From Candidatus Binatia bacterium (GTDB taxonomy: Bacteria; Desulfobacterota; Binatia; UBA12015), in assembly GCA_029243485.1 (NCBI GenBank), contig JAQWRY010000028.1, positions 1-64,000 on the forward strand: a stretch of 64,000 nucleotides of DNA. The letters run 5' to 3'. Both the position numbers and the translations under genes were made by a program. The notes below the pieces were generated by a model. The model was not told the origin of the DNA. It was given only the letters and a program-made list of their open reading frames with translations, and made no database searches. The stretch's first letter is position 1. Each line of letters begins with the position of its first letter. Positions 55,577 through 63,533 of the stretch are shown piece by piece.

Positions 55577-56503
55577 CTAGATAGCCAGAGAACCCGCCGC
55601 GCGCGATAGGGAACGTGCACTGAGTGCCGGGGCTGGGAGACGTAGTCGGCGCATCCCCGCGTGCGCCTCGCCCAGCCGGTCGCGCGCACGATCGAAAACG
55701 GATTCGACTTCGCGTTTCAACGAATGGCGCAGTTCCCATTCGTCGTCGCGGTCGAAGCGTGCCCGGTAGGCCGGCAGGCCGATGCGGCTGACGACACGTC
55801 GATCACGATCGGGCGTCTCCCAATCCAGGCCGTCGCATTCGACGTACGCAACGTCGTGCCCTAGGGAGAAGAGCAGTCGCGCCATCTCGCCGTAGATGCC
55901 CATGCCGCGCGTTCGTGAGCCTGCGAGGAATCGTTTTGCGGAGTCCTTGTCGAGGATGAAAGAGGGAACCATGAAGTCGACGCGTCCCGTGACTCCGAGT
56001 CCGTCCGCGAGGTAGCGGTTCGTCTCGGTTTCCGTGACGACGAGCGCCTTCTGATGGCTCGTGTGCGCGCTTCGCGTTCGTCCGACGAGAAGAACCGGGT
56101 GCTGCGGTGCGCGCGCGAGGACCATCTCCAGCTCGTCCATCGGGCCGCGAGCCCAGTGGAGCGCTCGATCGAAGTCGAGATAGTGAACTCGGTTTCCAGG
56201 TTCGGCCAGCGCGCGCCGGATCGATAGCCGGTACAGGGGGCCCCGATCGTTCGCTTCGCGCGTGCCGATGAACACGCCGTGCTCTTCGAGGATCGCGTTG
56301 ATCTTCGGGGAGGTTCCCGGACTGGTAGCCACGACGACGCTGCTGTAGCCGCGTTCGAGTCGCGGAAGCCATCGCCGGATCTCGCTGGCGAGGCTCCCCG
56401 CGGGATCGTGCAGCGTGGCGGCGAGCACGACGTCGCTCGAATTCCAGCGCGCGCGGGTTCGTGTGGAAGGGCGAGGCCTATGTGGGGCGGGAGGCTTAGG
56501 CAT
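55577..56503 (-). CDS. Glycosyltransferase-like protein of unknown specificity
   Basis: 308 residues from ATG 56503. DVVLAATLHDPAGSLASEIR, VATSPGTSPKINAILEEHG and VHYLDFDRALHWARG near residue 105 resemble the donor-binding part of GT-A glycosyltransferases, with a DxD-like DFDR. RTRGMGIYGEMARLLFSLGH is also present. No membrane segment. The family is only tentatively assigned. It is upstream of the large secreted-protein gene, six bases from its start, so they form an operon that may build or modify an envelope component. Confidence 0.6.
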   Translation of the reverse strand: MPKPPAPHRPRPSTRTRARWNSSDVVLAATLHDPAGSLASEIRRWLPRLERGYSSVVVATSPGTSPKINAILEEHGVFIGTREANDRGPLYRLSIRRALAEPGNRVHYLDFDRALHWARGPMDELEMVLARAPQHPVLLVGRTRSAHTSHQKALVVTETETNRYLADGLGVTGRVDFMVPSFILDKDSAKRFLAGSRTRGMGIYGEMARLLFSLGHDVAYVECDGLDWETPDRDRRVVSRIGLPAYRARFDRDDEWELRHSLKREVESVFDRARDRLGEAHAGMRRLRLPAPALSARSLSRAAGSLAI

Positions 56504-56593
56504 GGGCAGGGTCTCCTCAGTCTCTAGATCGGATCGGCCCTTGGGGTCTGCCGCTTTAGACGACAAGGACATCGCGGGTGTAAAGGTACGGCC

Positions 56594-57367
56594 ATGGACT
56601 ATCTCGAGGTGGAGGATGGGCGGAAAAGGGATGGACTTCGCTTGGTTCTCACAACCGGCGGCCCGGGGCCCTGGAGTGAGGCGGCAAAGGGCATTTTCCA
56701 GGTGAAGGGGCTCGCGTTCGCCCCCGTGCGGCAGGTCGCCGGCGAGCAGAACCAGGTCCTGCAGGAGTGGACGGGTCAGTCGAGCGCGCCGGTGGCCGTC
56801 TGGAACGACGACCCGCCCTGCGCGACCTCCCGGACGATCCTCTGGCTCGCCGAGCGTTTGGCCCCCGAGCCCGCTCTGGTTCCACGAGACCCGGAGGAGC
56901 GCGCGACCTGCCTCGGAGTATGTGACGAGATCCACGGCGAGAACGGATTCGGTTGGTGTCGTCGCCTCGGCATGTTCGCGCCGATCATGGAGGCGCTTGG
57001 TGAGAAAGCGGCCGATAGCGCGCTCGGCTTCATGGCGTGGAAGTACGGCTACTCGCCGCAGGCGGCTGCACGAGCCGAGAACCGGATCGTGGAAATCCTG
57101 GGATTTCTTGCCGCGCGACTCGCTCGGCAGCGCGACGCGGGGCGGCGGTACCTGGTTGGCGACCGACTCACTGCGGCAGACATCTACTGGGCAGCATTCG
57201 CGGCGATGGTTGCTCCTCTCTCGGCGGAGGTCTGTCCGATGCCCGACGGCCTGCGCGACATGTACACCGTGCGCGAGGGAAGGATCGCGGTTGCTCTGGA
57301 TCCGGCGCTGATCGCGCACCGAGACTTCATTTACCAGGAGCACCTGGAACTGCCGCTGCGGTTCTGA
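56594..57367 (+). CDS. Glutathione S-transferase-like protein
   Basis: 257 residues. The N-terminal part is a thioredoxin-like domain (LVLTTGGPGPWSEAAKGIFQ, GQSSAPVAVWNDDPPCATSR), in which the motif preceding the cis-proline is SAPVAVW. The C-terminal helical domain ends with RYLVGDRLTAADIYWAAFAA, the GST N-capping box. Catalytic Ser or Tyr cannot be assigned. It is divergent from the glycosyltransferase-like gene and convergent with Kup. Confidence 0.85.
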   Translation: MDYLEVEDGRKRDGLRLVLTTGGPGPWSEAAKGIFQVKGLAFAPVRQVAGEQNQVLQEWTGQSSAPVAVWNDDPPCATSRTILWLAERLAPEPALVPRDPEERATCLGVCDEIHGENGFGWCRRLGMFAPIMEALGEKAADSALGFMAWKYGYSPQAAARAENRIVEILGFLAARLARQRDAGRRYLVGDRLTAADIYWAAFAAMVAPLSAEVCPMPDGLRDMYTVREGRIAVALDPALIAHRDFIYQEHLELPLRF

Positions 57368-57409
57368 CGGGAGCCGGAAACGCATTGGTGCCCTGTCGCG
57401 CGCGGTGCA

Positions 57410-59356
57410 CTAGATCTCGACTTGCGCGCCGATCTCGACGACACGGGCGGGCGGAATGCGGAACGATGAGGTGAGAGAGGGTGCGTTGCGCGCGAGGAAC
57501 GAGAAGAGCTTCTTCCGCCACCTCGCCATCCCACCGTGTCCCGTTGGCAGGGCCGTGAAGCGAGAGAAGAAGAACAGCCCGGTGTCGATGTCGACGACGA
57601 GGCCCTTGATCGCGCACGCGTGCAGGATGGTTTCGATCCGTGGTGTCTCTTGGAATCCGAACAGCGCCACTGCGCGGTAGAGCCCCTGCCCGAGTTCGAC
57701 CACGGTGGCGCGTTCCTGCGCAGACACCCATGGGCGCTCGGCGCCGAGGGCTGAGACGAGGATCACGCGCTCGTGCAGTACGCGGTTTGCGAGGAAGTTG
57801 TGCAGGAGGACCGGCGGAATCTGCTCGGTTTCAGAGGACAGGTAGACGGCCGTACCCGGGACGCGAACGACCGTATGTTCCTTGGCGTCAGCGAGGAATT
57901 CGTCGACGGGCTCGGCCCACTCGGACTGTCGCGTGAGGAGAAGCTGCCGGCCCCGCTTCCAGGTGGTCAAGATGACGAACACGCCAATCGCGATCGCGAT
58001 CGGGACCCACCCGCCCGAGTCGATCTTCACGAGATTCGCTCCGAGGAACGAGAGATCGAAGAGAAGAAAGAGGGCGACAGGCACGGCGGCGGCGAGCCAG
58101 GACCATCCCCAACGCCTCCGTGCGGCAACGAAGAACAGGATGCTGGTGACCGACATGGTTCCGGTGACCGCGATCCCGTACGCGCCCGCGAGGGCTTCGG
58201 AGCTGCGGAATCCGAGAACGATACCGATGCAGAGAATGGTGAGAGCGGTGTTCACGGCTGGCATGTAGATCTGGCCGCGCGCAGTGTCGGAGGTGTGCAC
58301 GACCCGAAGGCGCGGCAGAAAGTCGAGCTGCACCGCCTGCTGGGTGAGCGAGAACGCGCCCGAGATGAGTGCCTGGGAGGCGATCACGGTCGCGAGAGTT
58401 GCGATCGCGATGAGCGGGTAGAGGAAGAAGTCGGGTGCGAGGTCGTAGAACGGATGCTCGCCCATGCGGCCGCTCTCGAGGACCAGAGATGCCTGTCCTA
58501 GATAGTTCAATGCGAGACACGGAAGCACGATCACGTACCAGGCGGTGCGGATGGGTCGCGCCCCAAAGTGTCCCATGTCGGCGTAGAGTGCCTCGCTGCC
58601 CGTGACGACCAGCACGACGGAGCCGAGGGTGAGGAACGCGTCGGTGCCGTGTCGCCCGAAGAACCCGATTGCGTGCGTCGGGTCGATCGCGAGCCACACT
58701 GAAGTATGCGCTCCCGAATCGCGGATGAGCTGCAGGGCGCCGAGCCCGCCGATCGTCAGGAACCAGACGAGCATCGCCGGCCCGAAGATCGCGGAGACGC
58801 GCGCGGTCCCGTGACGCTGTACCTGGAAGAGCCCGAGTAGGATGAGGACCGTGATCGGCACGATAAGAGGATCGAATCGATCTGTGGCGATCCCGAGGCC
58901 TTCGACGGCGGAGAGGACCGAGATCGCGGGTGTGATCGCGCCGTCGCCGTACAGGAGGGCGGCGCCGAACAACCCGAGGCCGGCGAGGACCCCGGTGCGT
59001 GAGCGCGCAGCCTCCGATTTCGGAAGGATGAGAGCGAGCAGCGCGAGGATGCCGCCTTCGCCCTGGTTGTCGGCTCGCATCACGAAGTGCAGGTACTTGA
59101 ACGAGACGACCAGGAGCAGGGCCCACAGAATCAAGGAGATCACGCCGAGGACGTCTTCGGGCGTGGGAGAGATCGCGCGCGGGCCGGTGAAGCACTGGCG
59201 AAACGCGTAGATCGGCGATGTCCCGATGTCGCCGTAGACGATGCCGAGGGCACCCAGCGCCAGGAGCGAGAGGTCCTTAGGTGCGGAGGTCCCCGGAGGC
59301 GCCGCTGCCGGCGTCCCCTTCGACTTGTCCGACGCGCCGGAGGTCGTGTCGCTCAT
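57410..59356 (-). CDS. kup: Kup potassium/proton symporter
   Basis: 648 residues. LGIVYGDIGTSPIYAFRQC near residue 35 and LLYGDGAITPAISVLSAVEG near 136 are the family signatures; about twelve membrane helices follow, then a soluble C-terminal domain from about residue 475 (EHTVVRVPGTAVYLSSETEQ, LVVDIDTGLFFFSRFTALP). It takes up potassium with protons across the inner membrane. Length is normal. No regulator is adjacent; the 3' end is convergent with the GST gene. Confidence 0.95.
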   Translation of the reverse strand: MSDTTSGASDKSKGTPAAAPPGTSAPKDLSLLALGALGIVYGDIGTSPIYAFRQCFTGPRAISPTPEDVLGVISLILWALLLVVSFKYLHFVMRADNQGEGGILALLALILPKSEAARSRTGVLAGLGLFGAALLYGDGAITPAISVLSAVEGLGIATDRFDPLIVPITVLILLGLFQVQRHGTARVSAIFGPAMLVWFLTIGGLGALQLIRDSGAHTSVWLAIDPTHAIGFFGRHGTDAFLTLGSVVLVVTGSEALYADMGHFGARPIRTAWYVIVLPCLALNYLGQASLVLESGRMGEHPFYDLAPDFFLYPLIAIATLATVIASQALISGAFSLTQQAVQLDFLPRLRVVHTSDTARGQIYMPAVNTALTILCIGIVLGFRSSEALAGAYGIAVTGTMSVTSILFFVAARRRWGWSWLAAAVPVALFLLFDLSFLGANLVKIDSGGWVPIAIAIGVFVILTTWKRGRQLLLTRQSEWAEPVDEFLADAKEHTVVRVPGTAVYLSSETEQIPPVLLHNFLANRVLHERVILVSALGAERPWVSAQERATVVELGQGLYRAVALFGFQETPRIETILHACAIKGLVVDIDTGLFFFSRFTALPTGHGGMARWRKKLFSFLARNAPSLTSSFRIPPARVVEIGAQVEI

Positions 59357-59520
59357 CGTTCCGACGAGTTATCGACTTCGCGGCCCGATGGCTACAGGGA
59401 CGTGGATTCGGTGAAGGCCGGAGCGAACCCGCCGTCTTCGGTGCGGGCATTCGTGGTCTGCCCCGGGTACAGACGCCCCGCGACGAGCTGAATCCGACCG
59501 TCGTAGGCGTAGCTGTGAAG

Positions 59521-59900
59521 GTCGAACTTGAGGGGCAACGTCGTTCCGTTGATCTCGATCGTGCGCTGGCCGGGGGGCCGGGTACGCCTCTACAACGCAT
59601 CCAGATCGTAAAGAGCTGGGTGGATCGGTCGACGCGAATGCATGAGAAGGTGTTCTAAATCGCGGAGGACCCGGACAACGGCGCTTTGGTCGATGCCAAC
59701 ATGTGTACAGCGACCAACGTTGGTTTTGATTCGTTGTGCACGATCTGGACGGATCCGGAGTTCGATCGAGACCAGAAGGCGTCTTATTACGTGCGCGTTC
59801 TGGAGAACCCGGTGTGCCGATGGAGGTACGTATATGTGCAACGGGGCGGGCGTCGGTTGCGAGGTGGGCCCCGCCGTCGCACGGGTCAGCGTTCCGCCAG
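59521..59900 (+). pseudogene. DUF3604 protein C-terminal remnant
   Basis: The frame reads GTPLQRIQIVKSW (about 59578), an in-frame stop near 59656, then EDPDNGALVDANMCT, FDSLCTIWTDPEFDRDQ and ASYYVRVLENPVCRW, after which it shifts to another frame with TYMCNGAGVGCEVGP. This is the C-terminal end of the DUF3604 family, proteins of about 600 residues; everything before is lost and the DNA upstream is the Kup gene start region. Stop and frameshift make it a pseudogene. The family call rests on the YYVRVLENPVCRW end. Confidence 0.62.
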
Positions 59901-61058
59901 GGGCGTCCAGGCACGGTCGAAATCCCCAACGTACATGGCGCGGGGGCGAATCAGACGATCATCGTCGATTTGCTCGAGAACGTGGGCGGTCCATCCACCG
60001 ACACGTGCGACCGCGAACGTCGGCGAGAAGAGGTCGGCTTGGAGGCCGATGCCGTGCAGGACGAGCGCGGTATAGAACTCGACGTTTGTCTCCAGGCGAC
60101 GGTCCGGTTTCCGAAGGGCGAGGGTCGCGACAAGCTCCTTTTCGACGATACGGGCGTCGCGGTACAGGGACGCGTCCGACCGGTCGGCGAAGAGCTGTGC
60201 CGCCGCCTCGTTCAGAACCTCGGCTCGGGGATCGCGGACCTTGTAGACCCGGTGCCCGAAACCCATGATCCGATCGCCCGCGGCGATCGTCTCCTCGGCC
60301 CACTGTCGGGCTTCCACCTCGACGGTTCTCCCGGAGATCTTCGAACGCTTCTGGATCTCGAAGACCATGTCGAGTGCCGGTCCGGGTGCGCCGCCGTGGA
60401 GCGGGCCTTTGAGGGCGCCAATGGCGCCGACGACTGCTGAGGTCAGGTCGGACCGAGTGCTCACGATCACACGCGAGGAGAACGTCGAGGCGTTCATCCC
60501 GTGGTCGATCACGGTGTTGAGGTACGTCTCGAGAGCGCGGACAGCATTCTCGGCCGGGCGCTCGCCGGTCAGCATGTAGAGATAGTTGGCCGTGTGTCCG
60601 AGGCTGGAGTCCGGTTGGATCGGCTCGGCCCCGGCGCAGAGTCGCGCGTAGGCCGCGGCGAGGGTAGGGAAGGCGGCGAGCAGGGTCCGCGCACGCGAGA
60701 CGTTCGCCGCACGGGTGTCTGCGAGCGGGTCTTCTTCCACCAGGCTCAGGGTGGACGCGCCGATTCGAAGGGCATCCATAGGGTGGAGGTTTCGATCCGC
60801 GGCTCGCCTCAGGAGGAGAAGTGCCTCCGCGGGGATCTGCCGACGGCTCGACAGGTCATCGCGCAGGGCACGGTACTCGGCCTGGGTCGGCAGTCGGTCT
60901 TCCCACAGAAGGAAGACCACCTCTTCGAACGCCGCTGCCGGTGCCAGCCGTTCGACCGGGAAGCCCCCGATCGTCAGTTTCCCCGCCTCGCCGTCGACGC
61001 GGCTCGTGCGCGTCTTGGCGACGAAAATCCCTTCCAGTCCCGATACGATCTCGCTCAT
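59886..61058 (-). CDS. Citrate synthase (CitA/PrpC-like)
   Basis: 390 residues from ATG 61058, preceded by GGGAGGG. Catalytic region: GPLHGGAPG near residue 237 and GFGHRVYKVRDPR near 275 supply the two histidines; the third residue, normally Asp in NVDFY, is Glu in NVEFYTALVLHG, as in one branch of citrate synthases. It condenses acetyl-CoA (or propionyl-CoA) with oxaloacetate. It is transcribed away from an HTH-fused paralogue with which it shares a control region. A start at 61121 is possible but places the palindrome inside the gene. Confidence 0.93.
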   Translation of the reverse strand: MSEIVSGLEGIFVAKTRTSRVDGEAGKLTIGGFPVERLAPAAAFEEVVFLLWEDRLPTQAEYRALRDDLSSRRQIPAEALLLLRRAADRNLHPMDALRIGASTLSLVEEDPLADTRAANVSRARTLLAAFPTLAAAYARLCAGAEPIQPDSSLGHTANYLYMLTGERPAENAVRALETYLNTVIDHGMNASTFSSRVIVSTRSDLTSAVVGAIGALKGPLHGGAPGPALDMVFEIQKRSKISGRTVEVEARQWAEETIAAGDRIMGFGHRVYKVRDPRAEVLNEAAAQLFADRSDASLYRDARIVEKELVATLALRKPDRRLETNVEFYTALVLHGIGLQADLFSPTFAVARVGGWTAHVLEQIDDDRLIRPRAMYVGDFDRAWTPLAER

Positions 61059-61092
61059 CTCATTCCCTCCCATCGTTTCGATCTCGAGAAGA

Positions 61093-61121
61093 AATATCGA
61101 TGACTTGATGTATGTCGTCAA
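61093..61121 (-). promoter_or_regulatory. Candidate promoter of the citrate synthase gene
   Basis: On the minus strand TTGACG (61116-61121) is followed after 17 bases by GATATT (61093-61098). These match five of six -35 and four of six -10 consensus bases. Transcription would start near 61085, 27 bases before the ATG, with room for the GGGAGGG site. A palindrome lies just upstream of the -35. Confidence 0.5.
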
Positions 61122-61123
61122 TC

Positions 61124-61139
61124 TTGATTATGTAATCAA
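61124..61139. promoter_or_regulatory. Palindromic operator TTGATTA-TG-TAATCAA
   Basis: A perfect 7+7 inverted repeat with a 2-base centre, in an AT-rich island unlike the surrounding DNA. It lies upstream of the minus-strand promoter and only three bases before the ATG of the plus-strand gene. A weaker TTGA...TCAA pair lies at 61105-61121. A plus-strand -35-like TTGATG (61105-61110) and -10-like TATGTA (61129-61134) would place the start at or near the ATG, i.e. a leaderless message. The obvious binder is the HTH-citrate synthase protein encoded next to it. Confidence 0.62.
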
Positions 61140-61142
61140 TAT

Positions 61143-62378
61143 ATGGACGATCCCCAGGCGGCCCCCGGCGAGCCGACCCAGCTGACGGCCCACCAGGCGG
61201 CCACCGAACTCGGGATCAGCTTGTCGACGCTGTACGCCTATGTGAGCCGTGGCCTCATCCGATCCGAATCGGGGCCGGACGGGCGCAGTCGCCGCTATCG
61301 CACGGAAGACGTCTGGTCGCTGAAGCGGCGAAAGGACCATCGCCGCGATCCGGACAAGGCCGCGGAAGAGGCGCTGCACTGGGGGCTCCCGGTTCTGCAA
61401 TCGAGCCTCTCACTGATTTCGGACGGGCGGCTCTACTACCGGGGGCGCGACGTGGTGACGCTCGCGACCAGTTGTACGATTGAGCAGGTCGCGGCGTTGT
61501 TGTGGTCGGGGTCGGTCGACGAGCCGCTGTCGTCCGCCGAGCCGATCGACGTGGGGCAGGACGGGGCACTCCTCAAGAAGATCAAGGCGCCACTCACGCT
61601 GATGGAGATCTTCCAGGCTCAGCTCACCGTGGCCGCCGCGCATGACACGTCGGCGTTCGACGTCCGCCCACTCTCGGTGCAACGAACGGGTCTGAACATT
61701 CTGCGACTGATGGCGGCGACCGCCGCCGGTGGGAAGCCGAGCAAGCGCGGCATCGCCGAGGTGCTGCAGCGCAAATGGTGTCCGAAGCGGCCCGACGCCG
61801 TCGCGCTTCTCGATGCGGCGCTCGTGCTCTACGCTGATCACGAACTCAACCCGTCCACGTTCACCGCACGTTGTGTCGCGTCGGCGGGCGCGACGCCGTA
61901 CGGAGTCGTTCTGGCGGGACTTGCTGCGCTGCAGGGGTCGAAGCACGGTGGCGCGTGCGAGCGGGCCGAGGCACTCTTGAACGAATCGTCGAACGACCGC
62001 GTCGCGCACCGAGCGGTCGCCGCTCGTCTGCGAAGGGGCGAAGCCATGCCCGGGTTCGGCCATCCCCTGTACCCGGACGGTGATCCCCGCGGCGCATTGC
62101 TCATGGGGCTCGTTCGGGAGCGATGTGCCGGCTCGCACGGCGTGAAGGTGGCGAGCGCACTCGCCGACGCCGTGTGGGACTTGATGGGCGAGCGACCGAC
62201 GGTGGATTTCGCTCTGGTGACCCTGTGTCGCGCCTTGGAGCTTCCTTCACAGGCGCCGCTGGGGCTCCTGGCGATCGGCCGCACCGTCGGGTGGATCGCG
62301 CACGCGATCGAGCAGTACGGCGAAGGTCGCTTGATCCGGCCGCGGGCTCGCTACACGGGAGAGCCGCCCACCTCGTGA
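61143..62378 (+). CDS. Citrate synthase with N-terminal MerR-like HTH domain
   Basis: 411 residues. Residues 13-62 are a winged helix-turn-helix of MerR/excisionase type: LTAHQAATELGISLSTLYAY, then SRGLIRSESGPDGRSRRYR. The rest is a citrate synthase domain with QGSKHGGAC, GFGHPLYPDGDPR and TVDFALVTLCRALE, so the two histidines and the aspartate are all present, plus the C-terminal WIAHAIEQYGEGRLIRPRA. It could be an enzyme, a CoA-sensing regulator, or both. No Shine-Dalgarno site precedes the ATG; the operator abuts it. It is divergent from the plain citrate synthase. Confidence 0.9.
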   Translation: MDDPQAAPGEPTQLTAHQAATELGISLSTLYAYVSRGLIRSESGPDGRSRRYRTEDVWSLKRRKDHRRDPDKAAEEALHWGLPVLQSSLSLISDGRLYYRGRDVVTLATSCTIEQVAALLWSGSVDEPLSSAEPIDVGQDGALLKKIKAPLTLMEIFQAQLTVAAAHDTSAFDVRPLSVQRTGLNILRLMAATAAGGKPSKRGIAEVLQRKWCPKRPDAVALLDAALVLYADHELNPSTFTARCVASAGATPYGVVLAGLAALQGSKHGGACERAEALLNESSNDRVAHRAVAARLRRGEAMPGFGHPLYPDGDPRGALLMGLVRERCAGSHGVKVASALADAVWDLMGERPTVDFALVTLCRALELPSQAPLGLLAIGRTVGWIAHAIEQYGEGRLIRPRARYTGEPPTS

Positions 62379-62407
62379 TTCCGCGCACCCGGAAGATGGC
62401 GCCGGTG

Positions 62408-62887
62408 TCAGTGGGGGGCTGTCGTGAACGAGACGACCTCGGCGAGATGTCCGCCCGCGGAGCCGCCGGCGAGTACGATTCGAGCGGGGTCGAGGCCGAG
62501 GGCCTGGGCGTTTTCGTGCACGTACCGGTACGCGGCCCGAGCATCTTCGACGGCCGCAAACGCGGTCGTGCCGTGGGGGAGGTGAACGCGGTAGTCCACG
62601 GTGATGCCGAGCCATCCGAACGAAGCGAAGTGCTTGGCCCAAGGATGGAACTGCATCGGAGAGCCGCTCGTCCACCCGCCGCCGAAGAAAAACAAAATCG
62701 TCGGGCGAGGTGCGTCCACTACCGGCTCCGGCTCGAAGAGCTGAAGCCTGAGAGTGACGTCGTCCATGTCTCGGTAGACGAGCTCTCGCGTCGGCGCGTA
62801 CGTGAATCGGAATGAGGCTTACGCGGCGAGAGACAAGAGGCCGAGCCCCAGCGCCGTCACGAGCGCGTACCTCCCCAGTTTCCTCAT
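62408..62887 (-). pseudogene. Secreted esterase/lipase remnant
   Basis: From ATG 62887 a signal peptide reads through LGRYALVTALGLGLLSLAA, but codon 23 (62819-62821) is TAA. In the same frame after it comes FRFTYAPTRELVYRDMDDV, FFFGGGWTSGSPMQ (oxyanion hole), and VLAGGSAGGHLAEVV with nucleophile serine, then a stop soon after. The C-terminal third with catalytic Asp and His is missing. Thus there are both a nonsense codon and a 3' truncation, in a family of about 280-320 residues. A read-through artefact cannot explain both. Confidence 0.72.
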
Positions 62888-62929
62888 CGCGCGGTCACAC
62901 TGCGGTACCCCGCCCCGCGGTCTCGACGC

Positions 62930-63403
62930 TCAGACGGACCGGGCCGGCAGGCGGATCAGCGGGATGCGACGTTCGGTCTTCGCCTGGTACTCGACGTAGT
63001 AGGGGCGATCTTTGACGAGGGCGTTCCAGGTGCGCTGGTGGTCGACGCCTTCGAGGATGATCGCGGTGACGAGCCCTTCCTCGGCGCGGTCCTTTATCCA
63101 GATCTGCGGGTTGGCAGTCTTGTCGCAGAGGTTGTGGAACCAGGCGGGGTTCTTGGGACCGCCGGCGTAGGATGCGGCGACGATCCGGGTCTGGTCGGCG
63201 TCGCACCAGTACGGCAGGGCAACGGTGTGCACCTTGCCCGATTTGCGGCCTACGGTGCGCAGGAGGAGATGGCGCATCCCCGCGCGCACCCACGCGGATT
63301 CATCGTCGGTCGTCTCGAGATGTCCGACGTGGCGCCGCGTGATCGAGGGGATCTCCGCTAGGTCCGGTGTTTCGAACTCGTCGTTGCGCTGGTCTTCACT
63401 CAT
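62930..63403 (-). CDS. DDN-type deazaflavin (F420)-dependent nitroreductase family protein
   Basis: 157 residues. The F420-binding split-barrel landmarks HLLLRTVGRKSGKVHTVALPY, VAASYAGGPKNPAWFHNLC and KDRAEEGLVTAIILEG are present. These proteins reduce or oxidise quinones, nitro compounds or lipids using F420. It complements the LLM oxidoreductase at 48 kb, suggesting that the host makes F420. It stands alone between a remnant esterase and a secreted hydrolase. Confidence 0.92.
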   Translation of the reverse strand: MSEDQRNDEFETPDLAEIPSITRRHVGHLETTDDESAWVRAGMRHLLLRTVGRKSGKVHTVALPYWCDADQTRIVAASYAGGPKNPAWFHNLCDKTANPQIWIKDRAEEGLVTAIILEGVDHQRTWNALVKDRPYYVEYQAKTERRIPLIRLPARSV

Positions 63404-63533
63404 GATTCCTCGTTCCTAGCCGCCTCGGCGGCTTGGTTCCAGTTCTGTGCGGAGTGCTTCGTCGGCCGTGGGAGAATGCCCTTGACCGGGTGTGGACGTG
63501 TGGGAGAGAACGCCCGAAGGGAGGACCCACCGA

